DNA from: Streptomyces sp. NBC_01454
Lineage (GTDB): Bacteria; Actinomycetota; Actinomycetes; Streptomycetales; Streptomycetaceae
Reading direction: 5' to 3'
Assembly (NCBI RefSeq): GCF_036227565.1
Contig: NZ_CP109460.1
Span: 2,356,001-2,420,000, forward strand
Length of the DNA: 64,000 bases
Positions 44,481 through 53,622 of the stretch are shown piece after piece. The position numbers and the translations under genes were made by a program. Numbering within the stretch: position 1 is the first letter of the stretch; every line of letters starts with the position of its first letter. The notes beneath the pieces were generated by a model, which saw nothing but the letters and a program-made list of their open reading frames with translations, did not search any database and was not told where the DNA came from.

Positions 44481-46349
44481 TCAGTCGTCTTCGTTGTCGC
44501 CGAAGTCGGGACGCACGCCCCGGGCGGCCATGACCTCGTCGTTGGAGGTGCCGGCGGCGACCATCGGCCACACCTGGGCGTCCTCGTGCACGATGAAGTC
44601 GATCACGACCGGGCGGTCGTTGATGGCATTGGCCTTGGCGATCACCGCGTCGAGTTCGGCCGGGTCCTCACAGCGCATCGCGACACAGCCCATCGCCTCG
44701 GACAGTTTGACGAAGTCCGGGACGCGGGTGCCGCCGCTGGCCTTGCCCGCCGTCACGAGCCCGTTGGACTCGGGGCCGGAGTGCAGCACGGTGTTGGAGT
44801 ACCGCTGGTTGTAAAAGAGGGTCTGCCACTGGCGCACCATGCCCAGCGCGCCGTTGTTGATGATCGCGACCTTGATCGGGATGTTGTTCAGCGCGCAGGT
44901 GACCAGCTCCTGGTTGGTCATCTGGAAGCAGCCGTCGCCGTCGATCGCCCAGACGGTGCGGTCCGGCTGCCCGGCCTTGGCGCCCATGGCGGCGGGCACG
45001 GCGTAGCCCATCGTGCCGGCGCCGCCGGAGTTCAGCCAGGTCGAGGGCTTTTCGTAGTCGATGAAGTGGGCGGCCCACATCTGGTGCTGGCCGACGCCCG
45101 CGGCGTAGATGGTGTCGGCCGGGGCGAGCTTGCCGATCCGCTCGATGACCTGCTGCGGGGAGAGGGTGCCGTCGTCCGGCAGGTCGTAGCCCAGCGGGTA
45201 GGTGTCGCGCCAGCGGTTGAGGTCCTTCCACCAGGCGGTGTAATCACCCCGGTGGCCGGCGTCGTACTCGGCCTGGACGGCGACGATCAGATCGGCGATG
45301 ACCTCGCGGGCGTCACCGACGATCGGCACGTCCGCGACGCGGTTCTTGCCGATCTCCGCCGGGTCGATGTCCGCGTGCACGACCTTGGCGTACGGCGCGA
45401 AGGAGTCCAGCTTGCCGGTGACCCGGTCGTCGAAGCGGGCGCCGAGGGTGATCAGCAGGTCCGACTTCTGCAGCGCGGTGACGGCGGTGACCGCACCGTG
45501 CATCCCGGGCATCCCGACGTGCTGCGGGTGACTGTCGGGGAAGGAGCCCAGCGCCATCAGGGTGGTGGTGACGGGGGCGCCGGTCAGCTCCGCGAGCACC
45601 TTCAGCTCGGCGGTGGCGCCGGACTTCATCACGCCGCCGCCGACGTAGAGGACCGGGCGCTTGGACTCGACGATCAGCCGGGCGGCCTCGCGGATCTGCT
45701 TGGCGTGCGGCTTGGTCACCGGGCGGTAGCCGGGCAGCTCGGTGTGCGGCGGCCAGGCGAAGGTGGTCCGTGCCTGGAGGGCGTCCTTGGCGATGTCGAC
45801 CAGGACCGGGCCGGGCCGGCCGGTGGCCGCGATGTGGAACGCCTCGGCGATCGTCCGGGGGATCTCGGCGGGGTCGGTGACCAGGAAGTTGTGCTTGGTG
45901 ATCGGCATCGTGATGCCGCAGATGTCCGCCTCCTGGAAGGCGTCCGTACCGATCGCCTTGGACGCGACCTGGCCGGTGATCGCCACCAGCGGGACGGAGT
46001 CCATGTGGGCGTCGGCGATCGGGGTGACGAGGTTGGTGGCACCCGGGCCCGAGGTCGCCATGCACACGCCGACCTTGCCGGTGGCCTGCGCGTATCCCGT
46101 CGCGGCGTGACCGGCGCCCTGCTCGTGGCGCACCAGGACGTGCCGGACCTTCGAGGAGTCCATCATCGGGTCGTACGCAGGAAGGATCGCGCCGCCGGGA
46201 ATGCCGAACACGGTGTCGGCCCCGACCTCCTCGAGCGAACGGATCAGCGACTGCGCGCCCGTGACGTGCTCGACGGCGGGCTGCTGCGATCCGCCGGAGG
46301 TACGGGCCCGCGGCTGCGGATGGTGGGCCCCGGAGGCCTGCTCGGTCAT
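44481..46349 (-). CDS. ilvB: Acetolactate synthase large (catalytic) subunit
   Basis: A 622-residue TPP enzyme that condenses two pyruvates, or pyruvate and 2-oxobutyrate, in Ile/Val/Leu synthesis. The catalytic Glu is in [13 protein letters not shown], the FAD domain is in the middle, and the TPP/Mg site is [19 protein letters not shown]...[12 protein letters not shown] 46349 begins with a 30-residue poorly conserved arm. The gene lies behind a leader peptide and intrinsic terminator, so transcription is controlled by attenuation as well as by IlvN feedback. Confidence 0.95.
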   Translation of the reverse strand: MTEQASGAHHPQPRARTSGGSQQPAVEHVTGAQSLIRSLEEVGADTVFGIPGGAILPAYDPMMDSSKVRHVLVRHEQGAGHAATGYAQATGKVGVCMATSGPGATNLVTPIADAHMDSVPLVAITGQVASKAIGTDAFQEADICGITMPITKHNFLVTDPAEIPRTIAEAFHIAATGRPGPVLVDIAKDALQARTTFAWPPHTELPGYRPVTKPHAKQIREAARLIVESKRPVLYVGGGVMKSGATAELKVLAELTGAPVTTTLMALGSFPDSHPQHVGMPGMHGAVTAVTALQKSDLLITLGARFDDRVTGKLDSFAPYAKVVHADIDPAEIGKNRVADVPIVGDAREVIADLIVAVQAEYDAGHRGDYTAWWKDLNRWRDTYPLGYDLPDDGTLSPQQVIERIGKLAPADTIYAAGVGQHQMWAAHFIDYEKPSTWLNSGGAGTMGYAVPAAMGAKAGQPDRTVWAIDGDGCFQMTNQELVTCALNNIPIKVAIINNGALGMVRQWQTLFYNQRYSNTVLHSGPESNGLVTAGKASGGTRVPDFVKLSEAMGCVAMRCEDPAELDAVIAKANAINDRPVVIDFIVHEDAQVWPMVAAGTSNDEVMAARGVRPDFGDNEDD

Positions 46350-46405
46350 CTGCGTCTCTTCTCGAAGCTGAGGGTTTTGACGGATTTGTGAGGTTGCTGT
46401 GCAAC

Positions 46406-46439
46406 AAAAAACCCCCCGTGCCAAGTGGCAAGCGAGGGG
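46406..46439 (-). terminator. Attenuator terminator in the ilvB leader
   Basis: On the minus strand, CCCCTCGCTTGCC/GGCACGGGGGG forms an imperfect hairpin followed by six T. It lies 44 bases downstream of the leader-peptide stop and 57 bases before the ilvB start. Confidence 0.8.
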
Positions 46440-46482
46440 AGCGCGTCGGTGCGGTTAGCCGGGTTTCGTCAGTGACCCGGCC

Positions 46483-46524
46483 TCAGCCGACGCGCTTTCC
46501 AAGTACGAGAATTCGGGTGCGCAT
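46483..46524 (-). CDS. ilvB leader peptide MRTRILVLGKRVG
   Basis: A 13-residue peptide with Ile-Leu-Val-Leu codons in a row, preceded by a good GGGAGG ribosome site. Its last codons (plus strand CCGACGCGC, 46487-46495) are complementary to GCGCGTCGG at 46441-46449, next to the terminator arm, and a further 7-bp stem GCCGGGT/ACCCGGC follows at 46458-46481. This is the branched-chain amino acid attenuator known upstream of ilvB in actinomycetes. Confidence 0.85.
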   Translation of the reverse strand: MRTRILVLGKRVG

Positions 46525-46557
46525 GGCACAGACCCTCCCCCCGCCGTACACCGGGTG

Positions 46558-49500
46558 TCAAGTGGGTGGGACGGAGGTCTCACTATTTGAGCGCAATGGC
46601 GGATGCACGATCGATTCCGGGCCCGCCGGACCGCCCTGACGTACGGGCAGGCCGCTGCCGGTGAGCACCACCGCCCGGCTCTGGACCGCGAGGTCCGGCA
46701 CCGGATAGTGGGCGTGCGTCAGGGACCGCCGCAGCCGGGGTTCGTCGAGCGGCCCTGAGAAGGCCGTCCCCATGCCGTGCGTACAGCCCATGGAGCGCAG
46801 GGCGAGCACCTGCTCGGGCAGATCGACGCCGTCCGCGACGGACTGCATGCCCAGGTCGCCGGCGATCCGCAGCAGCCCGGCGGTGATCTTGTGCAGCCGG
46901 GCGGACTCCACCACTCCGTCGACCAGCCCGCGGTCCAGCCGCAGGACGTCGACGGGGAGCCTGCGCAGCGCGCTGATGGCGGCGAATCCGCTGCCGAAGC
47001 CGTCCAGGGCGATCCGTACGCCGAGCCGGCGCAGCGCGACGAGCCGGCGCTCGAGGTCGTCCAGCGGAATGCGCGGATCGCTCTCGGACAGCTCCAGGAC
47101 GAGCGCGCGCGAGGGCAGGCCGTGCCGGGTGAGGAGCGACTCCACGCCCTTGGGGGACAGCGCCTGGTCCAGCAGCCGGCGGGCCGGGAGGCGGACCGCG
47201 ACCGGGACCGGATAGCCGGCGCAATGACGGGCCGCGGCCTGCTCGACGGCCGCCTCCAGCTGCCAGCGGTCCAGCTCCGCCGCGCGGTCGCCGTCCTCGG
47301 TGAAGCGGCCGCGGTCGCCGACCCGCAGGAACTCCGCGGGGGTGAAGAGGATGCCCTGGGCGGAGCGCCAGCGGGCGTGCGCCGCGACCGCGGTGACCCG
47401 CCCGCCGGCCAGCTCGACCACCGGCTGGTGCAGCAGGGAGAAGGCGCCGTCGTGCAGGGCCGTACGGAGCTTGGTGGCGAGCTCGGCACGGTGAGCCACC
47501 TCGGTCTGCATCTGCGGGGCGTACAGCTCCACCCGGCCCTTGCCGGCCTGCTTGGCGCGGTACATCGCGAGGTCCGCGTTGCGCAGCAGGCCCGCGGGGC
47601 TAACGCCCGGCTCGGCGAAGGCCACCCCGATGCTGGCCGCCACCCGCACCTCACGGCCGTCGATGCGGTACGGATCGGAGAGCCGGATGCGCAGCCGGTC
47701 GGCGATCTCGTGGATCCGGAATTCGCGGGCGGCGGGGTCGCGGGTGCCGTCGCCGGTGATCAGCGCGGCGAACTCGTCGCCGCCCAGCCGGGCCGCTATG
47801 TCCCCGGCGCGCACCGAATCACCGAGCCGGCGGGCGGCCTGGATCAGCAGCTCGTCGCCGGCCTGGTGGCCGATGGTGTCGTTGACCTGCTTGAAGCCGT
47901 CGAGGTCGATGTAGAGCACGGCGGTGTCGTGGTCGCTGGCACGGCGGCCGGTGACGGCCTGGGTGACGCGTTCGGTGAACAGGGCGCGGTTGGGCAGGTC
48001 GGTGAGCGCGTCGTGCGAGGCGTTGTGCTGGAGCTGGGCCTGCAGCCGGACGCGTTCGGTGACATCGCGGGAGTTGAAGATCAGGCCGCCGTGGTGGCGG
48101 TTGACCGTGGACTCGACGTTCAGCCAGCCGTCGCCGCCGGAGCGCTGCTCGCCGGCGCGGAAGCGGCACTCGATCCGGGTGGTGGGTTCGTCCTCGGGGG
48201 TGGCGGCGAGGAATCTGCGGACCTCGTGCACCACCCGGCCCAGGTCCTCGGGGTGGATCAGCGAGGCGAGTTCGGAGCCGACCAGCTCCTCGGCGTCGCG
48301 CCCGTAGACACCGGAGGCGGCCGGGCTGACGTAGTGGAGCACACCGGTGGGGGCGGCGATCATGATGACGTCGCTGGAGCCCTGCACCAGGGAGCGGAAG
48401 TGGTTCTCCTTCTGCGCCAACTCCTGGGTGAGGGTGATGTTGTCGAGCAGCATGATGCCCTGGCGGACGACCAGCGCGAGGACGACCGTGCAGCCGGTGA
48501 ACAGCACCACGCGGTCGATGCGCCGGCCGTCCAGGACGTTGGTGAGGATGCCCAGCGTGCAGACGGCGGCGGCGAGATACGGGGTCAGTGCGGCCAGCGA
48601 GCCGGCGATGGGACGGCTGCCGTGCGAGGGGGCCCGGCGCGCGGCGGGCCTGGCCTCCTGCTGGGTGCACTCGTCGCCCGCGCGGCGGGCGACCCATGGT
48701 GCGTACGCGAGGAGTATGGAGCCGGCGAACCATCCGGCGTCCAGGATCTGGCCGGAGCGGTAGTGCTCGCGCAGCAGCGGGGAGCTGAACAGGGCGTCGC
48801 ACAGCACCGTCAGCGCCAGGGCCGCGACCGCGGTGTTGATCGCCGAGCGGTGCACCGAGGAGCGCCGGAAGTGCAGCACGAGCACCATGCTCACCAGCAC
48901 GATGTCCAGCAGCGGATAGGCCAGCGACAGTGCGCTCTGGGCCACGCTGCGGCCCTGGAAGTGGGCGGTGTGGGCGAGCGCGAGGCTCCATGAGAGGGTG
49001 ACCAGCGACCCGGCGATCAGCCAGGAGTCGAGCCCCAGGCAGACCCAACCGGCCCTGTTCACCGGCCTCTTGGCGAGCACCAGCAGACCGACGATCGCCG
49101 GTGGCGCGAACAGCAGGAAGCAGAAGTCGGCCAGGGAGGGGCTGGGTACCGTGGTCCCCTCGATGACCTCGTACCAGCCCCATACGCCGTTGCCGAGGCC
49201 GGCCATCCCGGAGGAGGCGGCGAACAGCATCCAGGCGGGGCGGAAGCGGGTGCGGCGCTTGCGGGCGTACAGGCCGCAGGAGACGGCCGCCAGCAGTGCC
49301 GCGAAGCTGAGGCCGAAGTCCCCCATGAAGGCCGCGACTTCGGGCGACCCCCAGCCGAAGGCGGCGCCGACGGCATAGCCGCCGCAGACCACGGCGAGGA
49401 CGACCTGCGGCACCGCGCTCGGCGGATTGCCGGCCGGTGCCGGCGGCCGGGAGAGCATCGCCCCCGGGGCGCTCACCGGATTCTCCTGCTCACCCGCACC

Positions 49501-49632
49501 GGGCGCCGTCGCGAGCGGCGCTCCTGGGGGCCTTGCAGTATCCCCGCGGGCGCTCGTGGATCGCGCTTCTCGCGCATCGTCCATCGGTCGTACATCGCCC
49601 GTCGCCCCCCTCGAGTCCCGGATCCTTCGCAT
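46558..49632 (-). CDS. Membrane PAS-GGDEF-degenerate EAL protein
   Basis: About 1024 residues. The N-terminal 380 residues contain roughly eight to ten membrane segments, then a PAS domain (HFRSLVQGSSDVIMIAAPTG, about 400-520), a GGDEF domain with an intact RLGGDEFAALI motif (about 615) and an intact inhibitory RAGD motif nine residues before it. The C-terminal EAL-like domain has lost its signatures: the EAL position reads AVAAHARW and the DDFG position reads LDGFGSGF. So it should be an active diguanylate cyclase with product inhibition and an inactive phosphodiesterase domain. ATG 49632 has GGGAAGGA upstream; ATG 49698 is an alternative. Cyclic di-GMP controls development in Streptomyces through BldD. 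Confidence 0.88.
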   Translation of the reverse strand: MRRIRDSRGATGDVRPMDDAREARSTSARGDTARPPGAPLATAPGAGEQENPVSAPGAMLSRPPAPAGNPPSAVPQVVLAVVCGGYAVGAAFGWGSPEVAAFMGDFGLSFAALLAAVSCGLYARKRRTRFRPAWMLFAASSGMAGLGNGVWGWYEVIEGTTVPSPSLADFCFLLFAPPAIVGLLVLAKRPVNRAGWVCLGLDSWLIAGSLVTLSWSLALAHTAHFQGRSVAQSALSLAYPLLDIVLVSMVLVLHFRRSSVHRSAINTAVAALALTVLCDALFSSPLLREHYRSGQILDAGWFAGSILLAYAPWVARRAGDECTQQEARPAARRAPSHGSRPIAGSLAALTPYLAAAVCTLGILTNVLDGRRIDRVVLFTGCTVVLALVVRQGIMLLDNITLTQELAQKENHFRSLVQGSSDVIMIAAPTGVLHYVSPAASGVYGRDAEELVGSELASLIHPEDLGRVVHEVRRFLAATPEDEPTTRIECRFRAGEQRSGGDGWLNVESTVNRHHGGLIFNSRDVTERVRLQAQLQHNASHDALTDLPNRALFTERVTQAVTGRRASDHDTAVLYIDLDGFKQVNDTIGHQAGDELLIQAARRLGDSVRAGDIAARLGGDEFAALITGDGTRDPAAREFRIHEIADRLRIRLSDPYRIDGREVRVAASIGVAFAEPGVSPAGLLRNADLAMYRAKQAGKGRVELYAPQMQTEVAHRAELATKLRTALHDGAFSLLHQPVVELAGGRVTAVAAHARWRSAQGILFTPAEFLRVGDRGRFTEDGDRAAELDRWQLEAAVEQAAARHCAGYPVPVAVRLPARRLLDQALSPKGVESLLTRHGLPSRALVLELSESDPRIPLDDLERRLVALRRLGVRIALDGFGSGFAAISALRRLPVDVLRLDRGLVDGVVESARLHKITAGLLRIAGDLGMQSVADGVDLPEQVLALRSMGCTHGMGTAFSGPLDEPRLRRSLTHAHYPVPDLAVQSRAVVLTGSGLPVRQGGPAGPESIVHPPLRSNSETSVPPT

Positions 49633-49782
49633 CGCGCCGTGTCCTTCCCGGCGTCGTCCCCGCTCGGACGATACACCAGTTCCGTCACTCAGGGACATAG
49701 CGTCTCTACGGAGCGTGACTGGGGGCGGAATTGCGAATACTCCCCGCAGTCTTACGGACTCGTAGCGCTACTCGCGACCGCT

Positions 49783-50745
49783 TCAGCCGGCGGTGGCGAC
49801 CACGTTCCGCAGGGGCTCGCCGGCCGCGAAAAGCGTCAACTGATCCCTCAGCAGCCGCTTCGCACGGGGCAGAAAGGCAGAGCTGGGGCCGCCGACGTGT
49901 GGAGTGATGAGCACGCCGGGAGCGTGCCACAGCGGATGCCCGGCGGGCAGGGGTTCCGGATCGGTGACATCGAGCGCCGCGCGCAGGCGCCCGGACTGGA
50001 GTTCGGCGAGCAGTGCCGCGGTGTCGACAATGCCGCCGCGCGCGATGTTCACCAGCAGTGCGCCGTCCTTCATCCGCGCCAGGAAATCGCGTCCGACCAG
50101 GCCACGCGTCGCTTCGGTGAGCGGGGCCGCCAGCACGACGACGTCCGCGTCGGGCAGGAGGGCGGACAGGTCGGAGAGTGGATGCACGGGGCCGCGCACA
50201 GTGTCACGCGCGGTGCGTGCGATGCGCACCACCCGCGCACATTCAAAAGGTGTGAGCCGGTCTTCGATGGCACTGCCGATCGAACCATAGCCCACAATGA
50301 GGACCGATTTGTCGGCAAGCGCGGGCCGGAGGTCCGGCCGCCACTCCCCCGCGTCCTGGCCCCGTACGAAGTCGGGAACGCCGCGCAGCGCGGCGAGGAT
50401 CAGCGTCAGCGTCAGCTCCGCGGTGCTGGCGTCGTGCAGCCCGCGGGCGTTGCACAGCCGGGCACCCGACGGCATCCGGGACAGCCCCGGCAGCATGTGC
50501 TCGATACCGGCCGTGAGGGCCTGCACCACCCGCACCCGGCTCATCCGGGACAGCGGGCGCAGGCTCACCTCCGGGTCCTTCATATAGGGGACCGCGTAGA
50601 AGACGCACCGCTCCGGGTCGGCCGGGTAGTCGGGGCCGGCGTCCCAGTGGACGTAGCGGAGGCCGCCGGGGAGCCCCTCGATCTCGTCGGGCGGGATCGG
50701 GAGCCATACGTCATGCGCCTCGGTGCGCCGGTCTGCGGTTGCCAT
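49783..50745 (-). CDS. D-isomer-specific 2-hydroxyacid dehydrogenase family protein
   Basis: A 320-residue NAD(P)-dependent dehydrogenase of the same superfamily as SerA. NAD site SVLIVGYGSIGSAIEDRL; catalytic Arg in NIARGGIVDT, Glu in DVTDPEPLPAGHP, and His in ITPHVGGPSS. It lacks any ACT domain. ATG 50745. It lies between the GGDEF gene and a divergent aldo/keto reductase. The substrate, perhaps glyoxylate, hydroxypyruvate or another 2-oxo acid, cannot be fixed. Confidence 0.9.
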   Translation of the reverse strand: MATADRRTEAHDVWLPIPPDEIEGLPGGLRYVHWDAGPDYPADPERCVFYAVPYMKDPEVSLRPLSRMSRVRVVQALTAGIEHMLPGLSRMPSGARLCNARGLHDASTAELTLTLILAALRGVPDFVRGQDAGEWRPDLRPALADKSVLIVGYGSIGSAIEDRLTPFECARVVRIARTARDTVRGPVHPLSDLSALLPDADVVVLAAPLTEATRGLVGRDFLARMKDGALLVNIARGGIVDTAALLAELQSGRLRAALDVTDPEPLPAGHPLWHAPGVLITPHVGGPSSAFLPRAKRLLRDQLTLFAAGEPLRNVVATAG

Positions 50746-50833
50746 GACCGCAGGCTATGCGAAGAGATGTTCTGCTCAGACGTTAGTTTGGTCTGGCCCT
50801 TGAGCGGGGGCGAGGGGATGGAGGCACAACCAG

Positions 50834-51874
50834 GTGGAGCGCAGGACAATCGGTGCGGCGGCCCTCGAAGTGGGCGCCATCGGACTCGGCTGTATGCCGA
50901 TGAGCTGGGGGTACACCGAGTCGCAGCGCAGCTTGGACAGCTCGCTGCGGGCCGTGCACACCGCGCTGGACCGGGGGTGCAGCCTGCTCGACACCGCCGA
51001 CATGTACGGCCCGTTCCTCAATGAGCTGCTGGTGGGGCGGGTGCTCAAGGAGCGGCGGGCGGAGGCGTTCGTCTCGACCAAGTGCGGTCTGCTGGTGGGC
51101 GAGCAGCACATCGTCGCCAACGGGCGGCCCGGCTACGTCCGGCGTGCCTGTGACGCCTCGCTGCGGCGGCTGCAGACCGACCGGATCGATCTCTACCAGC
51201 TCCACCGGGCCGATCCCGAGGTGCCCATCGAGGAGACCTGGGGGGCGATGGCGGAGCTGGTGGCGGCCGGGAAGGTGCGGTCGCTGGGGCTGTGTGCGGT
51301 GGGCGCGCGGGCGACGCGGCCGGCTCGCGCGGGCCGTACGGAGCGGCGGCCGGCCGGCGGCGGGCCGCGGCGGCGCTCCCGGATGCACGACGGCACGCTG
51401 GCCCAACTGGAGCGGATCCAGCAGGTGTTCCCCGTGAGCAGCGTGCAGGCCGAGCTGTCGGTGTGGTCGCCGGAGGCGCTGGAGGAGCTGCTGCCGTGGT
51501 GCGCGTCGCGGGGCGTGGGCTTCCTGGCCGCGATGCCGCTGGGCAACGGCTATCTGACCGGCACCCTCACCCCGGGGCAGGGCTTCGAGCCGGAGGACAT
51601 AAGGGCCCGTCACCCGCGCTTCACCGCCGAGATGATGGCCGCGAACCAGCCGGTGGTGGTCGGGCTGCGCCGGGTCGGCGCGCGGCACGGCGCGACGCCG
51701 GGGCAGGTGGCACTGGCCTGGGCGCTGGCGCAGGGCCGGCACGTCGTCCCGGTGCCCGGCACGAAGAAGGAACGCTGGGCCGCGCAGAACGCCGAGGCGG
51801 CGCAGCTGACGCTCACCCGCGAGGACCTGGCGGAGATCGCCGCGCTGCCGCCGGCGCGCGGGTCCTGGTACTAG
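50834..51874 (+). CDS. Aldo/keto reductase with Arg/Gly-rich insertion
   Basis: A 346-residue NADPH-dependent (alpha/beta)8-barrel reductase. Catalytic tetrad regions are DTADMYG (Asp and Tyr), VSTKCG (Lys) and YQLHRAD (His). The cofactor-end PVPGTKKERWAAQNAEAA is present. An unusual roughly 30-residue Arg/Gly/Pro-rich stretch (RATRPARAGRTERRPAGGGP onward, near residues 157-185) interrupts the barrel between strands, where homologues have a short loop with VSN. GTG 50834. Divergent from the 2-hydroxyacid dehydrogenase. Likely functional but the insertion is odd. Confidence 0.85.
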   Translation: MERRTIGAAALEVGAIGLGCMPMSWGYTESQRSLDSSLRAVHTALDRGCSLLDTADMYGPFLNELLVGRVLKERRAEAFVSTKCGLLVGEQHIVANGRPGYVRRACDASLRRLQTDRIDLYQLHRADPEVPIEETWGAMAELVAAGKVRSLGLCAVGARATRPARAGRTERRPAGGGPRRRSRMHDGTLAQLERIQQVFPVSSVQAELSVWSPEALEELLPWCASRGVGFLAAMPLGNGYLTGTLTPGQGFEPEDIRARHPRFTAEMMAANQPVVVGLRRVGARHGATPGQVALAWALAQGRHVVPVPGTKKERWAAQNAEAAQLTLTREDLAEIAALPPARGSWY

Positions 51875-52104
51875 GGCCCGCACAGTCCCGTCGTCCGCCC
51901 GGAGCCGGGCGGGATGTTGCGGACACGCCCCGGGGGCCCGGTTCCGCCGGATGCCTCCGGACGCGTGTGCGCGCCGCGGGGGCGCGGTCCGGCCGTCCGC
52001 GGGATCATGGCCGGTGGGAGTGGCTCCGCAACGGCCGGGGCACGGGCGTCGGGCGGTGCGATGTGGTGGGGTGGTGCCCGCCCCGCCGACGAGAGGACCC
52101 TGCC

Positions 52105-53277
52105 GTGCAACGCCGTACCCACACCGCCGTGTTGGCCACCGCTTCACTGCTCCTGGCAGCGGGCTGCTCCTCCGGTGGCACAGCGCCCCGGGGCGGCGGG
52201 GCCTCCGCAGGCCCGGCGCACAGCGGCGCCGCCTCGCCGGGCGCCACCCCGTCGTCCGCCGCGCCGCCCGCCAAGGGCTCGGTGAAGGTGACCGCCACCC
52301 TGGTGAAGGGGCTGAAGTCGCCCTGGGGCGTGGCGGTGCTGCCGGGCGGGGACCTGCTGGTCTCCTCCCGTGACACCGGGAAGATCGTCCGGGTCTCGGC
52401 GAAGAACGGGAAGATCACCGAGCTGGGGTCGGTTCCGGGCGTGGACCCGGGCGGCGAGGGCGGTCTGCTGGGGATCGCGGTGTCCCCGTCGTTCGGCACC
52501 GACCATCTGGTGTACGCCTACTTCACCACCGCGTCCGACAACCGCATCGCCCGCATGGTCTACGACGACAAGCGCCCGCCGGGCAATCAGCTGGGCGCAC
52601 CCGACACGATCTTCAAGGGCATCCCCAAGGGCGAGATCCACAACGGCGGCCGGATCGCCTTCGGCCCGGACCGGATGCTCTACGCCGGCACCGGCGAGAC
52701 CGGCGACACGGGGCTCGCCCAGGACAAGAAGTCCCCGGCCGGCAAGATCCTGCGGATGACGCCGGACGGTGAGCCGGCGCACGGCAACCCCGAGGCGGAC
52801 TCGGTGGTGTACGACTACGGCCACCGCAATGTGCAGGGGCTGGCCTGGGACGGCGACAAGCGGCTGTGGGCCTCGGAGTTCGGCCAGAACACCTGGGACG
52901 AGCTCAACCTCATCGAGCCGGGCAGGAACTACGGCTGGCCCGAGGCCGAGGGCAAGGCCAGCGGCAAGGCGGCGGGTTCGGGGTTCGTGAACCCGGTCGA
53001 GGAGTGGCGGACCGCGGATGCCTCGCCCAGCGGCATCGCCTACGCCAAGGGCTCGATCTGGATGGCCTCGCTGCGCGGCGAACGGCTGTGGCGGATCCCG
53101 CTGAACGGGACCGAGCCGGTGGCGGCCCCGCAGGCCTTTCTCCGAGGCACCTACGGACGACTGCGGACGGTCGTGGCGGCCGGCGACGGCACCTTGTGGC
53201 TGGTCACCAGCAACACGGACGGCCGGGGCACGCCGCGCAAGGGCGATGACCGAATCCTCCGCCTCACGGTGAGCTGA
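52105..53277 (+). CDS. PQQ-type sugar dehydrogenase-like lipoprotein
   Basis: A 390-residue exported protein. GTG 52105 follows GAGAGG and gives a lipoprotein signal with lipobox LAAGC, so it is anchored to the outer face of the membrane. The mature part is a six-bladed beta-propeller of the glucose/sorbosone dehydrogenase family: VKGLKSPWGVAVLPGGDLLVS, EGGLLGIAVSP, IHNGGRIAFGPD and YGHRNVQGLAWD. Members oxidise aldose sugars with PQQ; the Streptomyces cofactor supply is uncertain. An Ala/Ser/Pro linker separates lipobox and domain. Confidence 0.87.
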   Translation: MQRRTHTAVLATASLLLAAGCSSGGTAPRGGGASAGPAHSGAASPGATPSSAAPPAKGSVKVTATLVKGLKSPWGVAVLPGGDLLVSSRDTGKIVRVSAKNGKITELGSVPGVDPGGEGGLLGIAVSPSFGTDHLVYAYFTTASDNRIARMVYDDKRPPGNQLGAPDTIFKGIPKGEIHNGGRIAFGPDRMLYAGTGETGDTGLAQDKKSPAGKILRMTPDGEPAHGNPEADSVVYDYGHRNVQGLAWDGDKRLWASEFGQNTWDELNLIEPGRNYGWPEAEGKASGKAAGSGFVNPVEEWRTADASPSGIAYAKGSIWMASLRGERLWRIPLNGTEPVAAPQAFLRGTYGRLRTVVAAGDGTLWLVTSNTDGRGTPRKGDDRILRLTVS

Positions 53278-53363
53278 TCCGGCTGATCCCCTTTTCGGGT
53301 GGCCTGCCTACACTCGGGTACGGGGGGACGGGTGTACGTCACACCGCAGAGGGGACAGGCACC

Positions 53364-53618
53364 ATGTTCAATGTCGTGGAAGAGCTGTTCGCGCCGGGCC
53401 GTCAGCACACCGAGGACGAGCGGCAGAAGATGACGCTGGTCGTCGATGACGTGGGGGACGCCGACCCCTCGAAGGGGCCGATCGACCTCTCCTCGGGGAC
53501 CGTGGTCGTCAAGGCGCCGCAACAGCAGCAGGACACGGCGGACCAGGGCCAGGCGGGGCCCGTCCGGGCTGACCCGCAGGACTCCCGCCCCGGCCGCGCG
53601 CTCCCGCCGCCCGGGTGA
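53364..53618 (+). CDS. Small DUF6191-type protein
   Basis: An 84-residue protein with MFNVVEELFAPGRQHTEDER at the start and DVGDADPSKGPIDLSSGTVV in the middle, features I associate with the DUF6191 family of small actinomycete proteins of unknown function. The C-terminal third is Gln/Pro-rich and disordered. GGGGAC upstream of ATG. The stop codon is four bases from the stop of the convergent LuxR-type gene. Confidence 0.75.
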   Translation: MFNVVEELFAPGRQHTEDERQKMTLVVDDVGDADPSKGPIDLSSGTVVVKAPQQQQDTADQGQAGPVRADPQDSRPGRALPPPG

Positions 53619-53622
53619 GGCG

